A DNA stretch of 64,000 nucleotides from Pantoea sp. alder81 (GCF_020179835.1 NZ_JAIUDA010000012.1:54245-118244), one strand, 5' to 3'; shown: positions 51,288 through 60,420, counted from the stretch's first letter. Program-made: numbers and translations. Notes: generated by a model from the letters alone, not told the origin.

Positions 51288-52337
51288 ATGGCAACTGGCA
51301 CACTGCCCGACGCGGGGCAGATTCTTAACTCTCTCATCAACAGTATTTTGCTGGTCGATAACGATCTGGTTATCCATTACGCCAACCCGGCGGCTCAGCA
51401 ATTACTGGCGCAAAGCTCACGCAAATTGTTCGGCACGCCATTACCGGAATTAACCGGCTATTTTTCGCTGAATATTGAGGTGATGAGCGAGAGTCTTGGA
51501 GCAGGCCAGGGCTTTACTGACAGCGAAGTGACGTTAGTGGTCGATGGCCGCGCGCACATTATGTCGCTGACGGCTCAACGTTTACCCGATGGCCTTATTC
51601 TGCTGGAAATGGCGCCGATGGATAATCAACGCCGTCTTAGCCAGGAACAGTTGCAACATGCTCAGCAAGTCGCCGCTCGTGATTTAGTGCGCGGACTGGC
51701 GCATGAAATTAAAAACCCGCTGGGAGGATTACGCGGCGCCGCGCAGTTATTAACGCGTGCCCTGCCCGATCCTTCGCTGCATGAATATACCCGGATTATT
51801 ATCGAACAGGCGGACCGCCTGCGTAATCTGGTTGATCGTTTACTGGGACCACAACAGCCCGGTATGCACGTCACACAAAGCATTCATCAGGTGGCTGAGC
51901 GCGTGGTCAATCTGGTGTCGATGGAGTTACCGGACAATGTCTCGCTGGTGCGTGATTACGACCCGAGTCTGCCCGAGCTGCCACACGATCCCGATCAGAT
52001 TGAGCAGGTGCTACTCAACGTAGTGCGTAATGCGTTGCAGGCGCTGGGTGACGAAGGTGGCACTATCGTGATCCGCACCCGTACCGCGTTCCAGCTGACG
52101 CTGCACGGCACCCGTTATCGCCTGGTGGCACGTATTGATATTGAAGATGATGGCCCTGGCATTCCTGCTCAGCTACAGGACACGCTGTTCTATCCGATGG
52201 TGAGTGGTCGAGAAGGAGGCACCGGTTTAGGTCTCTCCATCGCCCGCAGCCTGATCGATCAGCATTCAGGAAAAATAGAATTTAACAGTTGGCCAGGACA
52301 CACCGAATTCTCGGTTTACCTGCCTATTCGCCAGTGA
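51288..52337 (+). CDS. glnL: Nitrogen sensor histidine kinase NtrB
   Basis: NtrB phosphorylates NtrC under nitrogen limitation and, with PII, dephosphorylates it when nitrogen is plentiful. It has 349 residues, as in E. coli. An N-terminal PAS domain is followed by the H-box GLAHEIKNPLGGLRGAAQLL with His139, then the N-box LLNVVRNALQAL and the G-boxes IEDDGPGIP and GREGGTGLGLSIARSLIDQH. No membrane segment is present, so it is cytoplasmic. It has its own NtrC-repressed promoter, and glnG follows after 7 bases. Confidence 0.98.
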   Translation: MATGTLPDAGQILNSLINSILLVDNDLVIHYANPAAQQLLAQSSRKLFGTPLPELTGYFSLNIEVMSESLGAGQGFTDSEVTLVVDGRAHIMSLTAQRLPDGLILLEMAPMDNQRRLSQEQLQHAQQVAARDLVRGLAHEIKNPLGGLRGAAQLLTRALPDPSLHEYTRIIIEQADRLRNLVDRLLGPQQPGMHVTQSIHQVAERVVNLVSMELPDNVSLVRDYDPSLPELPHDPDQIEQVLLNVVRNALQALGDEGGTIVIRTRTAFQLTLHGTRYRLVARIDIEDDGPGIPAQLQDTLFYPMVSGREGGTGLGLSIARSLIDQHSGKIEFNSWPGHTEFSVYLPIRQ

Positions 52338-52344
52338 GGTTTCT

Positions 52345-53754
52345 ATGCAACGAGGGATAGTCTGGATCGTCGATGACGATAGCTCCATCCGCTGGGTGCT
52401 TGAACGTGCGCTCACTGGAGCCGGTTTGAGCTGCGCCACATTTGACAGCGGCAATGAGGTGCTGGATGCACTCTCAAGTAAAACCCCAGATGTATTGTTA
52501 TCGGATATTCGCATGCCGGGCATGGATGGACTGGCGCTGCTGAAACAGATTAAACAGCGTCACCCGATGCTGCCGGTCATCATTATGACCGCACATTCGG
52601 ATCTTGATGCCGCCGTCAGCGCTTATCAACAAGGCGCGTTCGATTACCTGCCTAAGCCGTTTGATATTGATGAAGCCGTCGCGCTGGTTGAACGTGCGAT
52701 CAGTCACTATCAGGAACAGCAGCAGCCGCGTAATCAGCCGGTGAGCGGCCCGACAACCGATATCATTGGCGAAGCGCCAGCGATGCAGGATGTGTTCCGT
52801 ATTATCGGTCGTCTGTCGCGCTCTTCCATTAGCGTGCTGATTAATGGTGAATCCGGTACCGGTAAAGAGCTGGTGGCGCATGCGCTGCATCGTCATAGCC
52901 CACGCGCCAAATCACCGTTTATCGCGCTGAATATGGCGGCCATTCCGAAAGACCTGATCGAATCCGAACTATTTGGTCACGAGAAAGGGGCGTTTACCGG
53001 GGCCAACCAGATTCGTCAGGGCCGCTTTGAGCAGGCCGATGGCGGCACGCTGTTCCTCGATGAAATTGGTGATATGCCGCTCGATGTGCAAACCCGCTTG
53101 CTGCGCGTATTGGCCGATGGCCAGTTCTATCGCGTGGGCGGCTATGCACCGGTGAAAGTGGATGTGCGTATTATCGCGGCAACTCACCAGAACCTTGAGC
53201 TGCGCGTGCAGGAAGGTAAATTCCGCGAGGATCTGTTCCATCGCCTGAACGTGATTCGTGTGCACTTGCCACCGCTGCGTGAGCGTCGCGAAGATATTCC
53301 ACGTCTGGCACGCTACTTCCTGCAGGTAGCGGCACGTGAGCTGGGCGTTGAAGCGAAGATTCTGCATCCGGAAACTGAAACGGCACTGACGCGTCTGCAT
53401 TGGTCCGGTAACGTGCGCCAGCTGGAGAACACCTGCCGCTGGTTAACCGTGATGGCTGCAGGCCAGGAAGTGTTGATTCAGGATCTGCCGCCGGAGCTGT
53501 TTGAATCGAGCACGCCGGATAACCCGGTGCAGTCTCTGCCGGATAGCTGGGCCACCCTGCTGGCACAATGGGCGGACCGCGCACTGCGTTCCGGTCATCA
53601 AAACCTGCTCTCTGAAGCGCAGCCGGAGATGGAGCGCACGCTGCTCACCACTGCCCTGCGTCACACTCAGGGACACAAGCAGGAAGCGGCTCGTTTACTG
53701 GGTTGGGGTCGTAATACTCTGACGCGTAAACTGAAAGAGCTGGGAATGGAATAA
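52345..53754 (+). CDS. glnG: Nitrogen response regulator NtrC
   Basis: NtrC is the sigma-54 activator of nitrogen-limitation genes, including glnA here. It has 469 residues, as in E. coli. The receiver domain has Asp54 in LLSDIRMPGMDGLA. The AAA+ domain carries Walker A NGESGTGKELVAHALH, the sigma-54 contact loop EKGAFTGANQ, and Walker B GGTLFLDEIGDMPL. The C-terminal Fis-type helix-turn-helix is HKQEAARLLGWGRNTLTRKL. It is followed by a strong hairpin. Confidence 0.98.
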   Translation: MQRGIVWIVDDDSSIRWVLERALTGAGLSCATFDSGNEVLDALSSKTPDVLLSDIRMPGMDGLALLKQIKQRHPMLPVIIMTAHSDLDAAVSAYQQGAFDYLPKPFDIDEAVALVERAISHYQEQQQPRNQPVSGPTTDIIGEAPAMQDVFRIIGRLSRSSISVLINGESGTGKELVAHALHRHSPRAKSPFIALNMAAIPKDLIESELFGHEKGAFTGANQIRQGRFEQADGGTLFLDEIGDMPLDVQTRLLRVLADGQFYRVGGYAPVKVDVRIIAATHQNLELRVQEGKFREDLFHRLNVIRVHLPPLRERREDIPRLARYFLQVAARELGVEAKILHPETETALTRLHWSGNVRQLENTCRWLTVMAAGQEVLIQDLPPELFESSTPDNPVQSLPDSWATLLAQWADRALRSGHQNLLSEAQPEMERTLLTTALRHTQGHKQEAARLLGWGRNTLTRKLKELGME

Positions 53755-53762
53755 GTGATAAT

Positions 53763-53792
53763 CAGGGGAGCACGATGCTCCCCTGGATTTTT
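53763..53792 (+). terminator. Terminator of the glnALG operon
   Basis: CAGGGGAGCA / CGA / TGCTCCCCTG is a perfect 10-bp stem followed by GATTTTTA on the plus strand, in the short gap between the convergent glnG and hemN stops. Confidence 0.88.
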
Positions 53793-55164
53793 ATATCACC
53801 CGCGAGAACTGCTGCTGGCGCGCCTTTTGACGCAGATAGCGATCAAAGCACATGCAGATATTCCGAATCAGCAAACGTCCAATTCCTGTGACATGCAGAC
53901 TGCGCCCGCGAAGTTCCAGCAAACCATCCGCCATCAAAGGCGCCAGTAACGCTAAATCTTCCGCAAAATACGCTTCAAAAGTGATGGGCCATTGCGCTTC
54001 AATCGCCGCGAAATCTAATGAGAAATTGCAGATCAGCGTTTTGATGACATCACGGCGCAGACAGTCATCATCACTCAGTGTTAAACCTCGCCAGAGCGCG
54101 CTCCCACTCTGCTCCACACTGGCATAGTAGTCCTTCAATTCTTTTTGATTCTGCGCGTAACTGTCTCCCAGCATACTGATCGCCGAGACACCGAATCCCA
54201 CCAGCTCGGTCTCGCCTTGCGTGGTGTAACCCTGAAAATTACGGTGCAGCTCACCTGCATGCTGCGCGATGGCCAGTTCGTCATCGGGTTTGGCAAAGTG
54301 ATCCATACCGATGAACTGATAGCCTGCATCGGTTAAGGTGCCAATGGTTTGCTGCAGGATCTGCAGCTTCTGTTCCGCACCGGGTAGCTCTTCATCTTTG
54401 ATTTTGCGTTGTGCAGCGAACAGCGTCGGCATATGCGCGTAATTGAATACGCTGAGACGATCGGGATTCAGCGCGATCACTCGTTGTAAAGTGAAAGCAA
54501 AACTTTCGGGCGTCTGCAGCGGCAAACCGTAAATCAGATCCAGGCTCACTGAGCGGAATCCTCGCGCACGCGCACGTTCGACCAGCCCAAAAATAGTCTC
54601 TTCATCCTGCACGCGATTGACGCGCTCCTGCACCGCTTTATTGAAGTCCTGCACACCCATACTCAGGCGATTAAATCCTTCAGCACGCAGATGATCGATC
54701 ATCGCCAGCTCAATTTCGCGTGGATCAACTTCGATCGACATCTCAACATCATCCGCAATGTCAAAATGGCCACGCAGCAGCGCCACCAGCCGGCTGACCT
54801 GAGCCTGATTGAGGAAGGTTGGCGTACCACCGCCCCAGTGCAACTGCGTGACGCGGCGTCCGGCAAACAGCGGCGCGCGCTGACGGATCTCCTGTTCCAG
54901 CACATCCAGATAACGGTCAGCTTTGTGCAGCTGGCGCGTCACAATCTTATTGCAGCCGCAGAAGTAGCAGAGACGATGGCAGAACGGAATGTGGACATAA
55001 AGCGACAGAGAGCGTTCAGGGTAACGTTCAACCGCAGACTGGAAGCTTGCTTCGCCAAAGTTCTCATTGAACTCCAGCGCAGTGGGATAAGAGGTGTAGC
55101 GCGGACCCGCGTAATTGTATTTTTCAATCAGCCGCTGGTCCCATTCAATCTGCTGCGATGACAT
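53791..55164 (-). CDS. hemN: Oxygen-independent coproporphyrinogen III dehydrogenase
   Basis: HemN is a radical-SAM enzyme that decarboxylates coproporphyrinogen III to protoporphyrinogen IX without oxygen. It has 457 residues, as in E. coli. The iron-sulfur cysteines are in VHIPFCHRLCYFCGCN. YNYAGPRYTSYPTA is the N-terminal substrate-site segment and LIRNICMCFDRYLR lies near the end. The ATG at 55164 has AAGGAG six bases upstream, and an in-frame GTG at 55170 overlaps that site. The Shine-Dalgarno sequence lies inside the last codons of a small ORF just upstream. Confidence 0.97.
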   Translation of the reverse strand: MSSQQIEWDQRLIEKYNYAGPRYTSYPTALEFNENFGEASFQSAVERYPERSLSLYVHIPFCHRLCYFCGCNKIVTRQLHKADRYLDVLEQEIRQRAPLFAGRRVTQLHWGGGTPTFLNQAQVSRLVALLRGHFDIADDVEMSIEVDPREIELAMIDHLRAEGFNRLSMGVQDFNKAVQERVNRVQDEETIFGLVERARARGFRSVSLDLIYGLPLQTPESFAFTLQRVIALNPDRLSVFNYAHMPTLFAAQRKIKDEELPGAEQKLQILQQTIGTLTDAGYQFIGMDHFAKPDDELAIAQHAGELHRNFQGYTTQGETELVGFGVSAISMLGDSYAQNQKELKDYYASVEQSGSALWRGLTLSDDDCLRRDVIKTLICNFSLDFAAIEAQWPITFEAYFAEDLALLAPLMADGLLELRGRSLHVTGIGRLLIRNICMCFDRYLRQKARQQQFSRVI

Positions 55165-55166
55165 GC

Positions 55167-55343
55167 TCACTCCTTACGGTGACGTCGTCTGAGAGAGGGT
55201 CGCGTGGCAGAAGAGGAGAGATTGCGGTGAGCCGTACGCCGGCGTAAACGCGACTTCAGACGCGACAGGCGACGAAGTTTAAACAATAACCACAGGAGAT
55301 AACATGTCAGCAGCAGCGCTAAAATTGATCCAGGCCAAAGCAT
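55167..55343 (-). CDS. Small basic single-pass membrane protein, unannotated type
   Basis: A 58-codon ORF between yihI and hemN on the same strand. It reads MLWPGSILALLLTCYLLWLL, one membrane helix with few charges, then a strongly basic tail (FKLRRLSRLKSRLRRRTAHR, LRRRHRKE). Its stop lies 2 bases before the hemN ATG, and the hemN Shine-Dalgarno sequence forms its last two codons (AAG GAG), which implies translational coupling. A weak CAGG lies about 10 bases before the ATG. E. coli has no named gene here. Vibrio-type genomes have a DUF2489 membrane protein at this position, a possible relative. Confidence 0.55.
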   Translation of the reverse strand: MLWPGSILALLLTCYLLWLLFKLRRLSRLKSRLRRRTAHRNLSSSATRPSLRRRHRKE

Positions 55344-55363
55344 CAGCGAATACCTGTTTAGCG

Positions 55364-55387
55364 CGGCATGCGCAAAAGCGCATGCCG
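55364..55387. repeat. Perfect 10-bp hairpin between yihI and the small ORF
   Basis: CGGCATGCGC / AAAA / GCGCATGCCG, GC-rich with a 4-base loop, starts 13 bases after the yihI stop. No U-tract follows on the minus strand. It could stabilise the yihI mRNA end or separate yihI from hemN by processing. Confidence 0.7.
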
Positions 55388-55399
55388 ATCAAAAATGAC

Positions 55400-55921
55400 T
55401 CAGTTGCCTTTTAACAAGCGCATCATATCGACTTCGGCTTGTTCATCTTCAGCACCGTCATCCAGCGCGATACCGAGGGTTTCCATCAGCTCGTCAATGC
55501 GATCCAGTGTCTGATCCAGCCATGCCTGATCTTCAGCGCTGAGGGTCTCACCGCTTTCCAGACGATCCAGCAAGGTGTCCAGGCGTTCATCGTTTTCCAG
55601 CTTCGCTAACTCTTCTTCTGGCGTCAGACGCACCTTTTCCGCTTTCGGTTTGGCTTTTGCTACCGGCTTTTTCTCCGGTACTGTTTTGCCATCGGCCACC
55701 AGCGCTACGGGTTTTTTACTGCCGGTGCGTGGATCGGCATTTTTCTGACCCTGGCCTTTGCCAGCGCCTTTAGTTTCCGGGTTAGCACGGTTGCCCGCTT
55801 TGAGGCCACTGTGCTTTTTATCGCGTTTGCGATCGCGCGCTTCCTGATTCAGGTCTTCACGCGATTTGCGTTTGGCTTTAGCAGCAGGTTTGCCACGCTG
55901 GGCTGGTGCAGGTTGCTTCAT
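55400..55921 (-). CDS. yihI: Der GTPase-activating protein YihI
   Basis: YihI stimulates the GTPase of Der (EngA), a 50S ribosome-assembly factor, and so restrains ribosome assembly. It has 173 residues (E. coli 169). The N-terminal two thirds is lysine-rich and disordered (PAAKAKRKSREDLNQEARDR, KKPVALVADGKTVPEKKPVA), and the acidic C-terminal part binds Der (RLDTLLDRLESGETLSAEDQ). It lies downstream of csrC on the same strand, as in E. coli. Confidence 0.95.
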   Translation of the reverse strand: MKQPAPAQRGKPAAKAKRKSREDLNQEARDRKRDKKHSGLKAGNRANPETKGAGKGQGQKNADPRTGSKKPVALVADGKTVPEKKPVAKAKPKAEKVRLTPEEELAKLENDERLDTLLDRLESGETLSAEDQAWLDQTLDRIDELMETLGIALDDGAEDEQAEVDMMRLLKGN

Positions 55922-55987
55922 GGTGTCCGGTCTCGGCGATTTTTCTTCAGTATAGAATTGCGGCGAAATCTAGCAGAAAGATGACAA

Positions 55988-56214
55988 AGAAAAAAGGCGA
56001 TAGCCTATGCTATCGCCTTATTTCGCACCTTCTACTGAAGGAATAACGGTATAAATCCTTTACAGCTCACAACGTCCCGGTTGCTCCTTCGCCTCATCGC
56101 TCCTGCGAGTAATCCTTTTCCCTGTCCGACTCATACCTGAATCACATCCTGCCATGCTCCTGGTCATCCCCGACACTCCTGAGCGCATCATCCTGATGGG
56201 TGCTGCCTTGCACT
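55988..56214 (-). ncRNA. csrC: CsrC small regulatory RNA
   Basis: CsrC sequesters the post-transcriptional regulator CsrA, controlling carbon flow, motility and biofilm. On the minus strand this 227-base stretch carries 12 GGA motifs, many as CAGGA or AAGGA in predicted loops. It ends in the intrinsic terminator AAGGCGATAGC / ATAG / GCTATCGCCTT plus TTTTTCTTTG, nearly the E. coli csrC terminator. It sits upstream of yihI and divergent from engB, the csrC locus of E. coli. Both ends are predictions (about 5 bases at the 5' end). Confidence 0.9.
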
Positions 56215-56221
56215 GACACCA

Positions 56222-56249
56222 AATGTAGACCAATCAGTAAAATGAACAA
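56222..56249 (-). promoter_or_regulatory. csrC promoter
   Basis: On the minus strand TTGTTC (56249-56244) and TACATT (56227-56222) are 16 bases apart, placing the start near 56214. TGTAAG at 56381-56376 is a half-site of the UvrY/GacA box about 165 bases upstream of the start. No full palindrome is seen. Confidence 0.6.
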
Positions 56250-56471
56250 GTGAGGCGTGAGGTTAATTTGAAGGCGTAATTCACATGGCGAACATAACCA
56301 ATTGAAAATAGTTAATTTAATTAGTTATGAAGATTCTATTAAACGGTAATGACTGGCAGTAATCATCGTTGATCTCTTACAAAATGACGCGTTAAGACGC
56401 TATCGGATACTTTTGCGCCATAACAGGTATAATCAGCCCAATTGATCGAATCACTCTGCTGGAGTTTTACT

Positions 56472-57113
56472 TTGTCTGCTTTGAATTATCACATGACCCA
56501 TTTCGTGCTCAGCGCCCCGGATATTCGCCATTTACCGGCGGATGTGGGCATTGAGGTTGCCTTTGCCGGGCGCTCTAACGCAGGCAAATCCAGCGCGCTG
56601 AATACTATCACCAACCAGAAAAGCCTGGCGCGTACCAGTAAAACGCCGGGTCGTACTCAGCTGATTAACCTTTTTCAGGTCGTCGAGGGGAAAACCCTGG
56701 TCGATTTACCGGGCTATGGCTACGCCGAAGTTCCGGAAGAGATGAAGCGCAAATGGCAGCGTGCGCTGTCTGAATATTTGCAGAAGCGTCAGGCATTAAA
56801 AGGTCTGGTGGTGCTGATGGATATTCGCCATCCACTAAAAGACCTCGATCAGAATATGATTGAGTGGGCAGTTCAGAGCGGTATTCCGGTGCTGGTGCTG
56901 TTAACCAAAGCGGATAAGCTGGCATCAGGTGCACGTAAAGCGCAGCTCAAACTGGTACGTGAAGCAGCACTGGGCTTTGTGGGCGATGTGCAGGTAGAGA
57001 TGTTCTCATCACTCAAGAAGATCGGCGTTGATATCGTTCGTCAGAAACTCGATAGCTGGTTCAGTGAGCTGGAGCCGGCGCAGGAAGATGATGGCGAAGC
57101 GCCATCTGAATGA
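56472..57113 (+). CDS. engB: Ribosome biogenesis GTPase EngB (YihA)
   Basis: An essential GTPase for 50S assembly. G1 is FAGRSNAGKSSALN, G3 LVDLPGYGYAEVPEE, and G4 LLTKADKLASGARKAQ. I chose the TTG at 56472 (LSALNYHMTHFVLSAPD), which has GGAG seven bases upstream and gives 213 residues, close to the E. coli 210. An in-frame ATG at 56442 has no ribosome site and an internal ATG at 56502 would cut the conserved N-terminus. A TATAAT at 56428-56433 is a candidate -10. It is divergent from csrC and convergent with spf. Confidence 0.94.
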   Translation: MSALNYHMTHFVLSAPDIRHLPADVGIEVAFAGRSNAGKSSALNTITNQKSLARTSKTPGRTQLINLFQVVEGKTLVDLPGYGYAEVPEEMKRKWQRALSEYLQKRQALKGLVVLMDIRHPLKDLDQNMIEWAVQSGIPVLVLLTKADKLASGARKAQLKLVREAALGFVGDVQVEMFSSLKKIGVDIVRQKLDSWFSELEPAQEDDGEAPSE

Positions 57114-57156
57114 TTTTTTGAAGCGGGTTTACAGCCCGTTTTTCAGATAAAGCCCA

Positions 57157-57265
57157 ATAAAAAACGCCCCAGTCATAAATGACTGGGGCGGCTAAATATT
57201 CAGCCAAATCCGATTACGTGAAGTAAAAGGTCTGAAAGATAGAACATCTTACCTCTGTACCCTAC
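57157..57265 (-). ncRNA. spf: Spot 42 small RNA
   Basis: On the minus strand GTAGGGTACAGAGGTAAGAT begins a 109-base stretch nearly identical to E. coli Spot 42. It includes TTTCAGACCTTTTACTTCAC and the terminator CGCCCCAGTCAT / TTATGACTGGGGCG with a six-U tail. Spot 42 is an Hfq-dependent RNA, repressed by cAMP-CRP, which discoordinates galK and blocks secondary carbon use. Its place between polA and engB is conserved. The terminator also serves as a transcription stop for engB from the other side. Confidence 0.96.
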
Positions 57266-57522
57266 GCGATGAACTTTACCTGATTTTCCCCGACCTACAA
57301 AGGGTTTTTTGTTGTTAAGTTTCAGGATTCGACATCTTTTTTACCGGGTTCGTCACACTTTGGCTTAAGGCATGTAGTTTAATTACTAAAAAAATGCTTA
57401 GCAGTGAGGCAGTTACAAAACGCGCATTTAATCAGCGCCTTTGCTGTTTTGCTGAACCGATTAAGTAAACTTTTTTCTTATGACGTTGCCAGCGGTTTAG
57501 ATAAACCGCCGACAGCGTTTCC
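57266..57522. other. polA-spf intergenic region
   Basis: This holds the spf promoter and the polA 3' end. GCGGTTTA / GA / TAAACCGC (57492-57509) is a perfect 8-bp hairpin 13 bases after the polA stop, without a U-tract on the minus strand. The remainder is AT-rich, with no ORF that I can support. The spf -10 is probably TAAAGT near 57278. Confidence 0.6.
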
Positions 57523-60312
57523 TTAGTGCGCCTGATCCCAGTTATCGCCCATTCCCACTTCAACTTGCAGCGGCACATCAAGCTTCATGCTGCTCTCCAT
57601 CAGCTGGCGGATCGTCGCACTCGCACTCTCTACTTCGTCTTTGTGGATCTCAAACACCAGTTCATCGTGTACCTGCATGATCATCTTCACGGCATCATTC
57701 TGCTGTTGCAGTAGCCAGCCATCCACGGCGATCATCGCACGTTTGATAATGTCCGCTGCTGTACCTTGCATCGGGGCGTTAATCGCCGCGCGCTCTGCCG
57801 CCTTACGACGAATAGCGTTGCTGGAACTAATGTCCGGTAGCCACAGGCGGCGACCATCCAAAGTCTCCACATAGCCCTTCTCTGCCGCCTGAGTGCGCGT
57901 CTCTTCCATATAACGCAGTACGCCTGGATAGCGCTCAAAGTAGAGATCCATATACTTTTTCGCTTCGCCTGCGCCAATATTGAGCTGGCGCGACAGACCG
58001 AATGCGCTCATGCCGTAAATCAGGCCAAAGTTAATGGCCTTGGCACTGCGACGTTGCTCACCGGATACCTTGCTCAGCGCGACACCAAAGACTTCTGATG
58101 CAGTGGCGCGGTGAATGTCTTCACCCTGCGCAAACGCATCCAGCAGGCCTTTATCCTGCGACAGATGCGCCATGATGCGCAGCTCAATTTGTGAGTAGTC
58201 CGCCGCGACGATACGATTATCTTTACCTGCGATAAAGGCCTGGCGAATACGACGGCCTTCTTCATTACGCACTGGGATGTTTTGCAGGTTGGGATCGGTA
58301 GATGAGAGACGTCCGGTGGCCGTGACCGCCTGATGATAGGAAGTATGCACGCGGCCAGTAATCGGATTGATCATTAAAGGCAGTTTGTCGGTATAAGTCG
58401 ACTTCAGCTTAGACAGACCACGATGTTCCAGAATCACTTTGGGCAGCGGATAATCCAGCGCCAGTTCAGCCAGCACTTCTTCGCTGGTTGAGGGTGCGCC
58501 GCCCGGTGTTTTCTTGGTCGGCTTGATACCCTGCTTTTCAAACAGAATGGTTTGCAGTTGTTTGGTGGACGATAGATTAAACGGCTCGCCGGCTAAATCA
58601 TGCGCTTTCAGTTCCAGTTCCGCCAGACGTGTAGTCAGCTCCTGCGAGTGTTTGCCCAGGATGTTTTGATCGATTAAGACGCCGTTACGCTCAATGCGTG
58701 AAATCACGGTCACCAGCGGCATCTCGATATCAGTAAAGACCTTCTTCGGACCCGCTTCCTGCTCCAGCCTTGGCCACATCTGCAAATGCAACTGCAGTGT
58801 GACGTCTGCGTCTTCCGCAGCGTAATGAGCGGCCTGCTCAATAGCAATCTGGTTGAAGGTCAGCTGATTTTTGCCCTTACCGGCAATCTCTTCAAAAGTG
58901 ACGGTTTTGTGGTTCAGCCAGCGCGCCGCCAGGCTGTCCATATCATGTTTACCGCCAACGCTGCTCAGGCAGTAAGACTCCAGCATGGTGTCGAATTTGA
59001 TGCCCTGCAGTTCAATATCGTAGTTTTTCAGTACGCCGCGATCGTATTTGAGGTTCTGACCGACTTTTGCGGCTTTGGCGTCTTCCAGTAACGGTTTTAG
59101 CTGCTTGAGCACGTCGTTGCGATCGAGTTGGTCTGGTGCATCAAGATAGTCATGAGCCACCGGAAGATAAGCCGCTTCACCGGGCGCAATCGCAAAGGAG
59201 AGACCGACAATGTTGGCACTCCAGCTATCCAGAGAATCGGTTTCCAGATCGAAGGCAAAGAGTTCTGCCTTTTTCAGTTTTTGTAGCCACTCGTCGAAGG
59301 TCGCCTGATCCAAAATGGTCACGTAGCCTTCAGATGACAGCACGCTAGCTGTTTCTGCCGCCGCAATTGCAGGTTCAGTAGCCAGTGATTTCTGCGCCTG
59401 CACATTGCTCTTTTTGCCTTGCAGCCAGGTGCCGTCCTGCAGATCGGTGATCCAGCGTTTGAACTCATAGCGGCCGAAAAGGTTTTGCAGCGTTTCAACG
59501 TCCGGCTCGTTGACGGTCAGTTGCTCACAACCCAGTTCAAGTTCGACGTCCGTTTTAATGGTCGCCAGCTGATAGGACAGGAATGCGACCTCGCGGTTCT
59601 GCTCCAGCTTGGCTGCCATGGTCTTCGCACCACGGAACGAGAGATCCGCTACTTTATCCAGGTTATCGTAAATCGACTGCATGCCGCCCAGGCCTTGTAG
59701 CAGCGCCTGTGCAGTCTTCTCCCCCACGCCAGGCACACCAGGAATGTTATCCGAGCTGTCACCCATCATGGCGAGGAAGTCGATGATCAGTGAAGGTGGC
59801 ACACCATATTTCTGCTCGACCTCTTCCGGGCCCAACACGGTATTGGTCATGGTGTTAATCAGCGTAATACCCGGCGTGACCAGCTGCGCCATATCTTTAT
59901 CGCCGGTGCTGATCAGCACCGCACGGCCCTGCTTCTCTGCTTCGAGTGCCAGGGTGCCAATCACATCGTCAGCCTCGACGCCGGTCACCGCCAGCAGCGG
60001 TAATCCCATCGCTTTGACCATCTCGTGCAACGGTTCAATCTGTGCACGCAGATCGTCGGGCATTGGCGGGCGGTGCGATTTGTAGTGCTCGAATAATTCA
60101 TCGCGGAAAGTTTTGCCTTTCGCATCGAAGACTACGGCCACATGACTCGGCTGATACTGCATCAGCAAACTTTTCAGCATGTTGAGCACACCGTACATGG
60201 CGCCCGTGGGCTCGCCTGCACTGTTAGTCAGCGGCGGAAAGGCATGATATGCCCGGTAGAGATAAGAGGATCCGTCTACCAGAATCAGGGGGTTTTCTGC
60301 AATTTGCGCCAT
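57523..60312 (-). CDS. polA: DNA polymerase I
   Basis: PolA removes RNA primers and fills gaps during lagging-strand maturation and repair. It has 929 residues (E. coli 928). The 5'-3' exonuclease covers residues 1 to about 300 (LILVDGSSYLYRAYHAFPPL, LAMMGDSSDNIPGVPGVGEK). The proofreading domain has FDLETDSLDS near residue 356. The polymerase has motif A VAADYSQIELRIMAHLSQD, the O-helix RRSAKAINFGLIYGMSAFG, and motif C MQVHDELVFEIH. All catalytic residues appear intact. DnaA-box-like sequences lie about 110-140 bases upstream. Confidence 0.99.
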   Translation of the reverse strand: MAQIAENPLILVDGSSYLYRAYHAFPPLTNSAGEPTGAMYGVLNMLKSLLMQYQPSHVAVVFDAKGKTFRDELFEHYKSHRPPMPDDLRAQIEPLHEMVKAMGLPLLAVTGVEADDVIGTLALEAEKQGRAVLISTGDKDMAQLVTPGITLINTMTNTVLGPEEVEQKYGVPPSLIIDFLAMMGDSSDNIPGVPGVGEKTAQALLQGLGGMQSIYDNLDKVADLSFRGAKTMAAKLEQNREVAFLSYQLATIKTDVELELGCEQLTVNEPDVETLQNLFGRYEFKRWITDLQDGTWLQGKKSNVQAQKSLATEPAIAAAETASVLSSEGYVTILDQATFDEWLQKLKKAELFAFDLETDSLDSWSANIVGLSFAIAPGEAAYLPVAHDYLDAPDQLDRNDVLKQLKPLLEDAKAAKVGQNLKYDRGVLKNYDIELQGIKFDTMLESYCLSSVGGKHDMDSLAARWLNHKTVTFEEIAGKGKNQLTFNQIAIEQAAHYAAEDADVTLQLHLQMWPRLEQEAGPKKVFTDIEMPLVTVISRIERNGVLIDQNILGKHSQELTTRLAELELKAHDLAGEPFNLSSTKQLQTILFEKQGIKPTKKTPGGAPSTSEEVLAELALDYPLPKVILEHRGLSKLKSTYTDKLPLMINPITGRVHTSYHQAVTATGRLSSTDPNLQNIPVRNEEGRRIRQAFIAGKDNRIVAADYSQIELRIMAHLSQDKGLLDAFAQGEDIHRATASEVFGVALSKVSGEQRRSAKAINFGLIYGMSAFGLSRQLNIGAGEAKKYMDLYFERYPGVLRYMEETRTQAAEKGYVETLDGRRLWLPDISSSNAIRRKAAERAAINAPMQGTAADIIKRAMIAVDGWLLQQQNDAVKMIMQVHDELVFEIHKDEVESASATIRQLMESSMKLDVPLQVEVGMGDNWDQAH

Positions 60313-60420
60313 AGGTTCGTATTTTCTTCGTTGCGATAATGAGGGCTATAAGGATGCCACAACCAGAGAGGAATGTTGAATCAGAGCGGGGATGTCAGGA
60401 TCTTTTTCGTCGTTACGCGG

